Origin: an uncultured Phenylobacterium sp.
Lineage (GTDB): Bacteria > Pseudomonadota > Alphaproteobacteria > Caulobacterales > Caulobacteraceae
Length of the DNA: 11,523 bases
Assembly: GCA_945952355.1 (NCBI GenBank)
Contig: CAMFIW010000037.1
Location: 1 to 11,523 of the forward strand
Reading direction: 5' to 3'
Shown here: positions 1 through 7,806 of the stretch, piece by piece
Numbering within the stretch: the first letter of the stretch is position 1
Layout: each line of letters opens with the position of its first letter
Notes under the pieces: generated by a model
The model's input: the letters and a program-made list of their open reading frames with translations, nothing else
Told to the model about the DNA's origin: nothing
The model's database searches: none
Translations under genes and position numbers: made by a program

Positions 1-10
1 TGCTCGCCTC

Positions 11-32
11 AACCCGCCTCTGGATGCGGGCT
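11..32 (-). terminator. Hairpin downstream of moeA, possible operon terminator
   Basis: On the minus strand, 14 bases after the moeA stop codon, a 7-base stem (arms 26-32 and 11-17, one G-T wobble) encloses an 8-base loop. Its position at the end of the Moco operon suits a transcription terminator. However, the bases that follow (10-1) are not a T-run, so if it works it is not a classic intrinsic terminator. The remaining bases of 1-46 hold nothing else recognisable. Confidence 0.35.
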
Positions 33-46
33 TATGAGTCCACGAC

Positions 47-1237
47 CTAGGCGCGATCGAGCAGCAGAACTTCCAGCGGCCCGCCGAGATCGACGGCTGG
101 CGCTCCGGGCGGGCGGCGGATCAGGGCGTCGGCGGCGGCGAACACCCCCACCAGCGAGGAGTCCTGGTCGCGATAGGCGTGCGCCACCCAGCCGTTCTCG
201 CCGGGGGTCAGGCGGGCTCGCATCCAGTGCTCGCGCGGTCCGTTGCCGGGCAGGGCCTCGGCGGCGCGGGCGCCGGTCATGCGCAGGGTGGGCTCTGCCC
301 CGAGATAGGCGGCGATCAGCGGCCGCAGGAACAGCTCCGCGCAGGCGAAAGCCGAGGCCGGGTTGCCCGGCAGGCCCAGCAGCCGGCGGCCATCGCCCAG
401 CACCCCGAAGAAGGTCGGCTTGCCCGGCCGCATCGCGACGCTCTCGACCCGCAGCGACAGGCCAAGCGAGGTCGCCGCGGCGCGCACGAGGTCGTGGTCG
501 CCCACCGAGGCGCCGCCCACCGTGACGATCAGCTCGCCCTCGGCTGCGGCCATCGCGCGTGTCACGGCGTCTAGGGTGTCGCGCACGCCGCTCAGCCGGG
601 TCGCCTCGGCGCCCCAGGCCTCGACCATGGCCTTGAGGGCGGGAGAGCCGGAATCGTAGATCTGAAAGGGACCGGGTTCGGCCGGGGCGTCGACGATCTC
701 CTCGCCGGTCGACAGGATCGCCACGCGCGGGCGGCGGCGCACCGACAGCTCCGCGCGGCCCGCCGAGGCGGCGAGCGACAGCCGCCAGGGATCGATCCGC
801 GTTCCGGCTTTCAGCAGGACGTCGCCCGCCTCGAAATCGCGCCCGGCCTTGCGGATGTTGTCGCCCTTGCCGCCGGCCGGGACGGTGACGCGGTCGCCGT
901 CGCGCGTGGCGTTCTCCTGGATCACCACGGTGTCCGCGCCGGCCGGCAGGGCTGCGCCGGTGAAGATCCGCACCGCCTGGCCCGGCTGGACCTCAGCCTC
1001 GTAGCCGTGGCCCGCCGCGCTTTCGCCGACGATGAGCAGGGCGCCCGGCGTGTCGGCCGCGCGCATGGCCCAGCCGTCCATGGCGGAATTGGTGAAGGGA
1101 GGCTGGGCGCGCCGCGCAACGATGTCTTCCGCCAGGACCCGGCCGTTGGCGGCGGCGAGCGGCACGGTCTCGGCGCCGAGCGCCTGGGCCTCGGCCAGCA
1201 TGGCCGCGCGGGCGGCCTCGACAGGCATCAGCTTCAT
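47..1237 (-). CDS. moeA: MoeA, molybdopterin molybdenumtransferase
   Basis: This 396-residue protein should insert molybdate into adenylylated molybdopterin, the last common step of Moco synthesis, in the cytoplasm. The length is close to the usual ~400 residues. Visible family motifs are NSAMDGWAMRAAD (residues 50-62, with the conserved acidic residue Asp54), the MoaB/MogA-like domain motif TVGGASVGDHD (239-249), MRPGKPTFFG (269-278) and GLPGNPASA (288-296). The C-terminal beta domain follows to the end, so the gene is complete. It is the last gene of the moa operon and starts 13 bases after moaC. The ATG at 1237 lies inside a 17-base tandem duplication that leaves no clear Shine-Dalgarno sequence immediately before it. 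Initiation may therefore depend on coupling to moaC or to a mini-ORF in the junction. The function is secure from the motifs and context. Confidence 0.96.
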   Translation of the reverse strand: MKLMPVEAARAAMLAEAQALGAETVPLAAANGRVLAEDIVARRAQPPFTNSAMDGWAMRAADTPGALLIVGESAAGHGYEAEVQPGQAVRIFTGAALPAGADTVVIQENATRDGDRVTVPAGGKGDNIRKAGRDFEAGDVLLKAGTRIDPWRLSLAASAGRAELSVRRRPRVAILSTGEEIVDAPAEPGPFQIYDSGSPALKAMVEAWGAEATRLSGVRDTLDAVTRAMAAAEGELIVTVGGASVGDHDLVRAAATSLGLSLRVESVAMRPGKPTFFGVLGDGRRLLGLPGNPASAFACAELFLRPLIAAYLGAEPTLRMTGARAAEALPGNGPREHWMRARLTPGENGWVAHAYRDQDSSLVGVFAAADALIRRPPGAPAVDLGGPLEVLLLDRA

Positions 1238-1250
1238 GGGGGCATCAGCT

Positions 1251-1255
<5 letters not shown>
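1224..1255 (-). repeat. 17-base tandem duplication with six-codon mini-ORF at the moaC/moeA junction
   Basis: The 15-base word GGCATCAGCTTCATG (plus strand) occurs at 1224-1238 and again at 1241-1255, a period of 17. On the minus strand each copy contains an ATG followed by the same start of moeA (Met-Lys-Leu-Met-Pro). The upstream ATG (1254-1252) overlaps the moaC stop as ATGA. It opens a reading frame of six codons (MKLMPP) whose stop (1236-1234) overlaps the real moeA ATG, again as ATGA. The likely ancestral arrangement is a 4-base moaC/moeA overlap that a 17-base duplication split, putting the upstream copy out of frame. Whether the mini-ORF is translated is not known. Confidence 0.7.
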
Positions 1256-1717
<462 letters not shown>

Positions 1718-1721
<4 letters not shown>

Positions 1722-2266
1722 TTTTCCAGCAGGCGGGGCATCAGCTCCACCATGTTGCAGGGGCCGTGGCGGCTGTCGAGCTGGGCGGAGATCACCTTGT
1801 CCCAGCCGTCCTTCACCGCCCCGTTCGAGCCCGGCAGGCAGAAGACGAACACGCCCTTGATCAAGCCGGCGGTGGCGCGGCTCTGCAGGGTCGACAGGCC
1901 CACCGACTGGTAGCTGACCAGATGGAAGATCACCGAGAAGCCGTCGATCTTCTTGTCGAACAGCGGCTCGACCGCCTCGGGCGTCACGTCGCGGCCGGTG
2001 ATGCCGGTTCCGCCTGTGGTGATGATGGCGTCGATCTCGCCGGACGCCACCCAGGCGTTCACCTGCTCGCGGATCTGGCCGACGTCGTCCTTGACGATGC
2101 CCTTGGCGGCCAGGACGTGGCCCGCGCCGGTGATGCGGTCGGCCAGCACGTGGCCGGAGGTGTCGCTCTCCTCGTCACGGGTGTCCGACACGGTGAGCAC
2201 CGCGATGCGCACCGGCACGATGGCCTGCTTCAGGTCGACGTGGCCGCCGGGGGTGAAGGCGTTCAT
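1718..2266 (-). CDS. moaB: MoaB/MogA-family molybdopterin adenylyltransferase
   Basis: This 182-residue protein belongs to the MoaB/MogA fold and should adenylylate molybdopterin to prepare it for metal insertion by MoeA. Visible motifs are the N-terminal strand and phosphate loop [19 protein letters not shown] (20-38), [16 protein letters not shown] (83-98) and [12 protein letters not shown] (144-155). The tail [11 protein letters not shown] (167-177) is typical of MoaB rather than of MogA. In E. coli MoaB is considered dispensable and MogA does the work. In genomes such as this one with only a MoaB-type protein nearby, MoaB is presumed active; that is inference. The ATG at 2266 follows the moaE stop by 3 bases, with a GGGAGA-type ribosome site lying inside the end of moaE. 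It overlaps moaC by 4 bases. Confidence 0.93.
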
Positions 2267-2269
2267 GGA

Positions 2270-2713
2270 TCAGGTCTCCCAGCGGGCGAGGTCGGTGTGG
2301 TCCTGGTCGCGCGGTTCGATCCAGCGCGAGCCGTCCGGGCCGGTTTCCTTCTTCCAGAAGGGTGCGCGGCTCTTCAAGTAGTCCATCAGGAAATCGCAGG
2401 CCTCGAAGGCGGCGCGGCGGTGCGCGGCGGCGGTGGCCACGAAGACGATCGGCTCGCCCGGCGCGATCTTGCCGACCCGGTGCAGGATCACCAGGTCCTG
2501 CAGGCCAAAGCGCGCGGTCGCGGCGGCGGCGTGCTCGGCGATGCGGGCCTCGGTGAAGCCGGGATAGGCCTCGAGTTCCAGGGTGGTGGTGGCGCCGGCC
2601 TCGGCGCGGGCCAGGCCCGTGAAGGTCGCCACCGCGCCGGTCTCGGTGCGGTCCCGGCAGAATTCAGTGAGGAGGGCGCCGGGATCGAAGGCCTGGTCGG
2701 TGAGGCGGATCAT
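2270..2713 (-). CDS. moaE: MoaE, molybdopterin synthase catalytic subunit
   Basis: The 147-residue protein is the large subunit of molybdopterin synthase, which with thiocarboxylated MoaD puts two sulfurs onto cyclic pyranopterin monophosphate. Family features are GAVATFTGLAR (26-36), LELEAYPGF (45-53), ILHRVGKI with His-Arg (76-83), AAAHRRAAFEACDFLMDYLK (95-114) and SRAPFWKKE (115-123). Lys114 and Lys121 sit where the catalytic lysines of E. coli MoaE (Lys119, Lys126) are found. The ATG start shares ATGA with the moaD stop, so the two subunits are probably translated in a coupled, near-stoichiometric way. The length is normal. Confidence 0.97.
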   Translation of the reverse strand: MIRLTDQAFDPGALLTEFCRDRTETGAVATFTGLARAEAGATTTLELEAYPGFTEARIAEHAAAATARFGLQDLVILHRVGKIAPGEPIVFVATAAAHRRAAFEACDFLMDYLKSRAPFWKKETGPDGSRWIEPRDQDHTDLARWET

Positions 2714-2949
2714 CCGCCGCTCATCGGGGGCAGGAAGGCGACCTCGGAGCGCCCGGTCAGCGCCGCGTCGCCGCGCACGATGGCTTGGTCCAGCGCGACC
2801 TGGACGCCGGGCGAGGCCAGGGCCTCGCCGAGCGCCTCGTCCTCCTCGGCCAGGCGGGCGCGCAGGTGGGCGATGCTGGGGCTTTCGAACTCGCGCTCGC
2901 GCCAGCCGGCGACGTCCCCCAGTCGGCCGAACAGCAGGACGCGGGCCAC
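2710..2949 (-). CDS. moaD: MoaD, molybdopterin synthase sulfur-carrier subunit
   Basis: This is a 79-residue ubiquitin-like protein ending in Gly78-Gly79, the diagnostic C-terminus that is adenylylated and thiocarboxylated to deliver sulfur to MoaE. The N-terminal strand VLLFGRLGDVAG and the end VAFLPPMSGG fit the beta-grasp fold of MoaD. The start is GTG at 2949, three bases after the moaA stop; a G-rich stretch in the last moaA codons can serve as ribosome site. The gene overlaps moaE by 4 bases. The MoeB-type enzyme that activates the Gly-Gly end is not in this window and must be elsewhere. Confidence 0.94.
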   Translation of the reverse strand: MARVLLFGRLGDVAGWREREFESPSIAHLRARLAEEDEALGEALASPGVQVALDQAIVRGDAALTGRSEVAFLPPMSGG

Positions 2950-2952
2950 GAC

Positions 2953-3981
2953 TCAGCCCCCCGTGGTCGACATGTGGCGCGAGACCGAGGGCGCCGCGCC
3001 GCGCCGGATCTGGAAATCGTGGCCCTTGGGCTTGGCGTCGACCGCCAGGCGGATGGCGTCGGCCAGCTCGGCGTCGGTCGCGCCGGCGCGGATCACGGCG
3101 CGCAGGTCGCTGGCGTCCTCGCGCCCCAGGCAGGTGTGCAGGGTGCCGGTGCAGGTCAGCCGCACCCGGTTGCAGGCCTCGCAGAAATTGTGGCTGAGCG
3201 GGGTGATGAAGCCCAGGCGGCCACCGGTCTCGGCGACGCTGACATAGCGGGCCGGGCCGCCGGTCACGTGATCGCTATCGGTGAGCGTCCAGAAGCTCTC
3301 CAGCTCGCGGCGGAGGTCCTTCAGAGACAGGAACTCGTCGGTGCGGTCGACATCGACCTCGCCCATCGGCATGGCCTCGATCAGGGTCATGTCGCAGCCG
3401 CGGTCGTGGGCCCAGGCGATCAGCTCGGGCAGCTCGGCGGCGTTGCTGTCGGCGAGTGCGACGGCGTTGATCTTGACCGCGATGCCGGCGGCGCGGGCGG
3501 CGTCGATCCCGGCGATCACCTTGGCGAGGTCGCCGCCGCGGGTCAGCTTGCGGAAAAGGTCGGGCTTCAGGGTGTCCATCGACACGTTGATCCGCCGGAT
3601 ACCGAGGCCGGCGAGCTGGTCGGCGAATTCCGCGAGCCGCGTGCCGTTCGTCGTCAGGGTCAGCTCGTCCAGGGCGCCGGTCTTGAGGTGCCGCGACAGG
3701 CCGAGCACCAGCGCCATGAAGCCCTTGCGCACCAGGGGCTCGCCGCCGGTCAGCCGCAGCTTGCGCACGCCCAGGCCCACGAAGGCCGAGGCGATGCGGT
3801 CCAGCTCCTCCAGGGTCAGCACCTGGGCCTTCGGCAGGAAGGTCATGTGCTCGGACATGCAGTAGACGCAGCGCAGGTCGCAGCGGTCGGTGACCGAGAC
3901 CCGCAGATAGGTCACGGCCCGGCCGAACCCGTCCACCAGGGCGGGACGCGCTTGCGCAGGGGCGTCGTCATAGGGCGTCAT
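2953..3981 (-). CDS. moaA: MoaA, GTP 3',8-cyclase (radical SAM)
   Basis: This 342-residue radical SAM enzyme should catalyse the first step of Moco synthesis, cyclising GTP. The N-terminal cluster motif is CX3CX2C (Cys34, Cys38, Cys41, in [11 protein letters not shown]), followed by the SAM-binding GGEP (79-82). The second [4Fe-4S] site, which binds GTP, is CX2CX13C (Cys267, Cys270, Cys284). The protein ends in Gly341-Gly342, the conserved tail needed for activity in known MoaA proteins. Length and domain order are normal. The ATG at 3981 has GAGGG a few bases upstream. It is the first gene of the operon and is divergent from mocA, with only 32 bases between start codons. Confidence 0.97.
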   Translation of the reverse strand: MTPYDDAPAQARPALVDGFGRAVTYLRVSVTDRCDLRCVYCMSEHMTFLPKAQVLTLEELDRIASAFVGLGVRKLRLTGGEPLVRKGFMALVLGLSRHLKTGALDELTLTTNGTRLAEFADQLAGLGIRRINVSMDTLKPDLFRKLTRGGDLAKVIAGIDAARAAGIAVKINAVALADSNAAELPELIAWAHDRGCDMTLIEAMPMGEVDVDRTDEFLSLKDLRRELESFWTLTDSDHVTGGPARYVSVAETGGRLGFITPLSHNFCEACNRVRLTCTGTLHTCLGREDASDLRAVIRAGATDAELADAIRLAVDAKPKGHDFQIRRGAAPSVSRHMSTTGG

Positions 3982-4013
3982 GCGGCCCTCAACATAGAGA
4001 GGAAGCGGCCAAG
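3982..4013. promoter_or_regulatory. Very short divergent region between moaA and mocA
   Basis: Thirty-two bases separate the two start codons. They hold a GAGGG ribosome site for moaA (minus strand) and a GAGAGGAAG site for mocA (plus strand). There is no space for two complete promoters or for a Moco riboswitch, so promoter elements for each gene must lie inside the opposing coding sequence or further away. I could not identify convincing -35/-10 pairs. Listed as regulatory by position only. Confidence 0.35.
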
Positions 4014-4619
4014 GTGACAGGGGCGCCCCATTTCGAAGCCATCATCCTGGCCGCTGGGACGGGCAGCCGCTTCGGTGGCGGGAAACTGCTCGCGCCCTAT
4101 GCGGGCGGGGTTTTGCTGGACGGCGCCCTGGCCGCGGCCCTGGCCGCGCCGGTGCGGTCCGTAACCCTGGTGACCGGCGCGGACGCCGAGGCGGTGGGCG
4201 CCGCGGCGCGGGCCTTCGCGGACGGCCAGGGGCAGAGGGAGCGGCTGCGGATCGTACATGCGGCGGACTATTCGGAGGGCATGGGCGCGTCGTTGCGGAC
4301 CGGAGCGGCGGCCCTGCCGCCGGGCGCTGACGGGGTGTTCGTGTTCCTGGGCGACATGCCGCGCGTACCGAGCACGGTCTTCGCGGGCCTGGTCGGGGCC
4401 GTGAGCGGCGGCGCACCGGCGGCCGCCCCGGTGTTCGAGGGCCAGCGCGGGCATCCGGCCCTGATCGGGGCCGGCCTGCTGCCCGGCCTGCTGACACTGA
4501 AGGGCGACGCGGGCGCGCGGGCGATCCTGAAGGACCTCGGCTCCGCGCTCGCCCTGGTCGAGGCGCCCGACGCGGGCGTGCTGTTCGACGTCGACGAGCG
4601 CAAGGACCTTCCGACCTAG
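4014..4619 (+). CDS. mocA: MocA-type molybdenum cofactor cytidylyltransferase
   Basis: This 201-residue nucleotidyltransferase most likely uses CTP to turn Mo-molybdopterin into molybdopterin cytosine dinucleotide. The nucleotide-binding motif is [15 protein letters not shown] (10-24). The LAAG form, with no LAGG..R(M)GxDK signature, favours MocA over the GTP-using MobA. Other MocA-like features are [10 protein letters not shown] (88-97), GDMP (113-116, metal-binding Asp114), GHPAL (146-150), GDAGARAIL (164-172) and DVDERKD (192-198). The start is GTG at 4014 with GAGAGGAAG upstream; no better in-frame ATG exists. The neighbouring iorBA operon encodes a xanthine-oxidase-family enzyme of the type that uses this cofactor form. 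The stop codon overlaps that of iorB in the palindrome CTAG. CTP specificity is inferred from motifs, not proven. Confidence 0.88.
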   Translation: MTGAPHFEAIILAAGTGSRFGGGKLLAPYAGGVLLDGALAAALAAPVRSVTLVTGADAEAVGAAARAFADGQGQRERLRIVHAADYSEGMGASLRTGAAALPPGADGVFVFLGDMPRVPSTVFAGLVGAVSGGAPAAAPVFEGQRGHPALIGAGLLPGLLTLKGDAGARAILKDLGSALALVEAPDAGVLFDVDERKDLPT

Positions 4620-6805
4620 GCCTTCACCAGCGGCAGGCTGGTGGTCGCCTGGCCGCTCATCGCCAGGATCGCATTGGCGACGGCCGGCGCGATCACCGGC
4701 GTGCCGGGCTCGCCCACGCCCGAGGGCGCGGCGCCGGACGGCACGATATAGGTCTCGACGGTCGGGGCCTCGGAATTGCGCAGCACACGGTAGCTGTCGA
4801 AATTGGTCTGCTCGACCGCCCCGTCCTTCAGCGTCACCTTGCCGAACAGGGCCGCCGAGAGACCGTAGCAGGTGCCCCCCTCGACCTGGGCCGCGACCTG
4901 GTCCTTGGCGATGGCCGTGCCGCAGTCGATGGCGGTGACCACCCGGCCGACCTTGGGCGTCCCGTCGACCATCTTCACCTCGGCGACCTGGGCCACGACC
5001 GAGCCGAAGCTCTCGTGCACCGCCACGCCGCGGGTCCAGCCGGCGGGCGCGGGCGTCGTCCAGCCGGCCTTGTCGGCGGCGAGCTGCAGGGCGGCCGTGT
5101 GCCGGTCGGCGCCGGCCCGCTTGTACATTTCCAGGCGGTAGGCGACCGGGTCCTTGCCGGCCTTCCTGGCCAGCTGGTCGATGGTGTGCTCCATCGCGAA
5201 GGCGGTGTGGGTCGCGCCCACCGAACGCCACCACAGAACCGGCACGCCCACGTCGATCAGCAGGGCCTGGCCGTCGACATTGGGGGTGGCCTTCAGATAG
5301 GGCGAGCCCTGGGCGCCCTCGACCGCGCTGGGGTCGACCCCCTTTACGGGGATGGGCGAGCCCTTCATGACCGACTGGGTCACGATCTTATGGGTCCAGG
5401 CGGTGGGATAGCCGTCCTTGTCCGTGACGACCTTCACCCGGTGGTGGGTGAGCGGCCGGAAATAGCCGGCGGTCATGTCGTCCTCGCGGGTCCAGACCAG
5501 CTTCACCGGCCGGTCCTTGCCGACCTTCTTGGCGATCTGCACGCACTCGGCGACGTAGTCGGACTGGAAGTTGGCGCGCCGGCCGAACGAGCCGCCGGCG
5601 AACAGGGTCTCGATCTCGACCGCGCCCGGCAGCATGCCGACGATCTTGGCGGTGTTGAGCTGGTCGACCGTCGGGATCTGCGAGCCGAAGGTCAGCTTGG
5701 CCTTGCCGCCCGAGACCTGGGCCACGCAGTTCATCGGCTCCATGGTGGCGTGGGCCAGATAGGGGAAGTCGTAGGTCGTCTCGAAGACCTGACCGCTCCC
5801 GGCCTTGGCCATGTCGCCCTTGCTCTCGAAGCTCTCCCATTTGGCCTTCTCAGGGAGCGCCCCCTTGCCGGTGGCCCAGCCGGCATAGTCGGCGGCCAGC
5901 TTGTCGGTGCCGCGCTTCTCGGCCTTGTCTTCGTTCCAGGTGACCTTCAGCGCCTCGCGGCCCTTCTTGGCGGCATAGGTGTTGTCCGCCACGACGGCGA
6001 CGCCGGTCGGGATCTGGTAGACCTCGACCACGCCCTTGACCTTCTTGGCCTCTGTGGCGTCGAAGCTCGCCACGGTCGCGCCGAAGCGCGGGCCGTGGGC
6101 GACCACGGCGACCAGCATGTTCGGCAGGTGGACGTCCTGGGTGAACTTCGCGGTCCCCGTCGACTTGGCCAGCGAGTCCTTGCGCTTCACTCGGTCCGAC
6201 CCGATCAGGGTGAAGGTCTTGGGGTCCTTCAAGGTCGGGGTCTTGGGCGGGGTGACCTTGCCCGCGTCGGGCAAAAGCTCGGCGAAGGTGGCGCTCTTGC
6301 CGGACTTGGCGTGGCTGACCACGCTGTCCTTCACGGTGATCTCGCCGGCCGGGGCGCTCCACTTGTTGGCGGCGGCCTCGACGAACATGGCCCGGGCCGC
6401 GGCCCCGGCGTTGCGCAGTTGCATCCAGCTGTTGGAGATGGCCGACGAACCGCCGGTGCCCTGCACGCCCATGCCCAGATTGGCGTAGACCTTGGCGATG
6501 GCGGGCGCCTGCTCGACCTTCACCTTGTCCCAGTCGGCGTCCAGCTCCTCGGCCAGGATGGCGGCGAGGCCGGCATGGTTGCCCTGGCCGAATTCGATGT
6601 GCTTGGAGATCACGGTCACCGCGCCGTCGGGCGCGATCTTCACGAAGGGCCCGAAGGCGCCGAAGTCTTCCTTGGCGCCGATCGAGAGCAGGTCGCCGGG
6701 CGAGCAGCCGACCAGCAGGGCGCCGCCGACCACGGTGGCGCCGATCATCAGTTCGCGGCGGCTGGTTCCGGCCTTCAGGTCCTGCGGGCTCACGGGTGCG
6801 TTCAT
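4616..6805 (-). CDS. iorB: IorB-like molybdopterin-binding subunit (xanthine oxidase family, isoquinoline 1-oxidoreductase type)
   Basis: This 729-residue subunit carries the molybdenum site of an aldehyde or N-heterocycle hydroxylase. The N-terminus has a twin-arginine signal, TSRRELM (14-20), followed by a hydrophobic stretch ending LVGC (31-34), so the mature protein should be periplasmic and perhaps lipid-anchored at Cys34. Family motifs are EFGQGNHAG (71-79), ATMEPMN (353-359), FAGGSFGRR (402-410), WWRSVG (525-530), VEGGTCYGLSAALFG (641-655) and GVGEPGTP (696-703), in which Glu699 matches the catalytic base of the family. The ATG at 6805 is chosen because TGAGGGAGG, containing the iorA stop and a strong ribosome site, lies just upstream and the Tat signal then sits at the N-terminus. 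The open frame continues upstream, but only as an iorA shadow. The named relative is IorAB of Brevundimonas diminuta; the substrate here cannot be told from sequence. Confidence 0.9.
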   Translation of the reverse strand: MNAPVSPQDLKAGTSRRELMIGATVVGGALLVGCSPGDLLSIGAKEDFGAFGPFVKIAPDGAVTVISKHIEFGQGNHAGLAAILAEELDADWDKVKVEQAPAIAKVYANLGMGVQGTGGSSAISNSWMQLRNAGAAARAMFVEAAANKWSAPAGEITVKDSVVSHAKSGKSATFAELLPDAGKVTPPKTPTLKDPKTFTLIGSDRVKRKDSLAKSTGTAKFTQDVHLPNMLVAVVAHGPRFGATVASFDATEAKKVKGVVEVYQIPTGVAVVADNTYAAKKGREALKVTWNEDKAEKRGTDKLAADYAGWATGKGALPEKAKWESFESKGDMAKAGSGQVFETTYDFPYLAHATMEPMNCVAQVSGGKAKLTFGSQIPTVDQLNTAKIVGMLPGAVEIETLFAGGSFGRRANFQSDYVAECVQIAKKVGKDRPVKLVWTREDDMTAGYFRPLTHHRVKVVTDKDGYPTAWTHKIVTQSVMKGSPIPVKGVDPSAVEGAQGSPYLKATPNVDGQALLIDVGVPVLWWRSVGATHTAFAMEHTIDQLARKAGKDPVAYRLEMYKRAGADRHTAALQLAADKAGWTTPAPAGWTRGVAVHESFGSVVAQVAEVKMVDGTPKVGRVVTAIDCGTAIAKDQVAAQVEGGTCYGLSAALFGKVTLKDGAVEQTNFDSYRVLRNSEAPTVETYIVPSGAAPSGVGEPGTPVIAPAVANAILAMSGQATTSLPLVKA

Positions 6806-6819
6806 GATCGGATCCTCCC

Positions 6820-7293
6820 TCAGGCGGCGGTCGGGGCGGGGGCGGCCGGCATTGAGGCGGCGTCCTTGATCGCAGCGCGGATCCGCTGATAGGTCCCGCA
6901 GCGACAGATGTTGCCATCCATGGCTGCGTCGATGTCGGCGTCGCTCGGGTGCGGGTTGTGGGCCAGGAGCGCGGCGGCGCTCATCAACTGGCCCGACTGG
7001 CAATAGCCGCACTGAGGAACGTCGTGCTTCACCCAGGCCTGCTGCAGCGGATGGCTCCCGCCCAGGCTCTCGACGGTGGCGATCTTCATCCCCGCCGCGG
7101 CCGAGACCGGGACCGAGCAGGAGCGGATTGGTGCGCCGTCGGCTAGGACCGTGCAGGCGCCGCACTGGGCGATGCCGCAACCGAACTTGGGGCCGGTCAG
7201 GCCGACCTCGTCGCGGAGTACCCACAGCAGCGGCGTGTCCGGATCGGCGTTCACGCTCACTTGTTTGCCGTTGACGTCCAGCAGGGTGGCCAT
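6820..7293 (-). CDS. iorA: IorA-like [2Fe-2S] subunit of molybdenum hydroxylase
   Basis: This is the 157-residue iron-sulfur subunit that passes electrons from the molybdenum site of IorB to an external acceptor. The plant-ferredoxin-like domain binds one cluster through Cys39, Cys44, Cys47 and Cys59 ([11 protein letters not shown]...SC). The helical C-terminal domain binds the second through Cys95, Cys98, Cys130 and Cys132 (CGYC...ICRCG). There is no signal peptide, as usual for this family; it is expected to be exported folded, in complex with IorB, by the Tat route. The last ~12 residues are Ala/Pro-rich. The ATG at 7293 has GGGAGC upstream. It is first in a two-gene operon, 14 bases ahead of iorB. 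No FAD subunit gene is present, fitting the two-subunit type that uses a cytochrome or similar acceptor. Confidence 0.93.
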   Translation of the reverse strand: MATLLDVNGKQVSVNADPDTPLLWVLRDEVGLTGPKFGCGIAQCGACTVLADGAPIRSCSVPVSAAAGMKIATVESLGGSHPLQQAWVKHDVPQCGYCQSGQLMSAAALLAHNPHPSDADIDAAMDGNICRCGTYQRIRAAIKDAASMPAAPAPTAA

Positions 7294-7447
7294 GGGACGA
7301 GTGCTCCCGAATGAGTGATTTGGCGCGATCTTAACAGCGCTTGGAATAAACGGAAGCCATCCTCCGCTTTTTGCCGTGCGCGGCGGCTTTCCACCTGGCC
7401 CCGCTCGGCCTTAGGGTCGCCGCGACTGATTTGGAGGAGGTCCGACC
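7294..7447. promoter_or_regulatory. Divergent promoter region of iorAB and the cytochrome c gene
   Basis: This 154-base region is the only sizeable gap between divergent genes and should contain promoters for both directions. It is locally richer in A+T around 7320-7375. On the plus strand TTGCCG (7371-7376) resembles a -35 box, but the match downstream is poor. On the minus strand TAAGAT (around 7328-7333) could be a -10 box for iorA, with a weak -35. GGAGGAGG at 7433-7440 is a strong ribosome site for the cytochrome gene. No clear operator palindrome was recognised, apart from AGCGCT near 7336. Confidence 0.4.
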
Positions 7448-7798
7448 ATGACCCGCGCCGCACTCGCCCTCGCCGCCGCCCTATCGCTGGGTTCCGGCCT
7501 CGCCCACGCCGCCGACGGGGCCAAGATCTTCCAACTCCAGTGCAAGACCTGCCACCAGGCCAAGAGCACTCCGATGGGCCCCAGCCTGACGGACGTCGCC
7601 GGGCGCAAGATCGCCGGCTTGGGCGACTTCACCTATTCGGCCGGGCTGAAGGCCAAGGCCGGGACATGGACGGACGCCAACCTCGACGCCTTCCTCGCGG
7701 GTCCGGCCAAGTTCGCGCCGGGTTCGCGGATGCCCGCCTCCGTCGCCGCCCCGGCGGACCGCGCGGCGGTAGTGGCCTATCTAAAGACCCTGAAATAG
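7448..7798 (+). CDS. Secreted class I cytochrome c
   Basis: This is a 116-residue periplasmic electron carrier. Residues 1-21 form a Sec signal peptide with likely cleavage after AHA. The heme-binding motif CKTCH is at 32-36, and MGPSL (residues 43-47) and the PGSRMP segment near residue 97, whose Met is the likely sixth heme ligand, follow the pattern of small class I (c2/c552-like) cytochromes. The C-terminal helix AVVAYLKTL closes the fold. The start is supported by GGAGGAGG eight bases upstream. It is divergent from iorAB, so it may accept electrons from that enzyme in the periplasm; this is inference from location. The next gene begins 8 bases downstream and is probably co-transcribed. 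Confidence 0.92.
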   Translation: MTRAALALAAALSLGSGLAHAADGAKIFQLQCKTCHQAKSTPMGPSLTDVAGRKIAGLGDFTYSAGLKAKAGTWTDANLDAFLAGPAKFAPGSRMPASVAAPADRAAVVAYLKTLK

Positions 7799-7806
7799 CA
7801 GCCGTC

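Noticed and set aside
11..46. A tRNA-like anticodon sequence (GGACTCATAAG on the minus strand, resembling a CAU anticodon loop).
   Set aside because: The flanking bases do not pair as an anticodon stem and there is no T-loop (GGTTCGA) or acceptor arm, so it is not a tRNA; the nearby hairpin is better read as a possible terminator.
1766..3247. A long plus-strand open frame (493 codons) opposite moaB, moaE, moaD and moaA.
   Set aside because: It is an antisense shadow of high-GC coding sequence: biased low-complexity composition (Gly/Ala/Asp/His-rich), no family motif, and four well-supported genes lie on the other strand.
3982..4013. A molybdenum cofactor riboswitch upstream of moaA.
   Set aside because: Only 32 bases separate moaA from the divergent gene and no suitable conserved structure is visible.
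5015..6889. A 624-codon plus-strand open frame opposite iorB.
   Set aside because: Same third-position GC effect; no recognisable motif, and iorB is supported over its full length by conserved residues.
6806..7225. The 140-codon upstream extension of the iorB reading frame.
   Set aside because: It overlaps iorA in another frame, reads as Arg/Gly-rich shadow, and a strong ribosome site and Tat signal mark the start at 6805.
7315..7806. An upstream extension of the siroheme synthase frame through the cytochrome gene, which might suggest a fusion.
   Set aside because: The translation is Arg/Pro-rich noise out of frame with the clear cytochrome c; homology to CysG begins only at the TTG at 7807.
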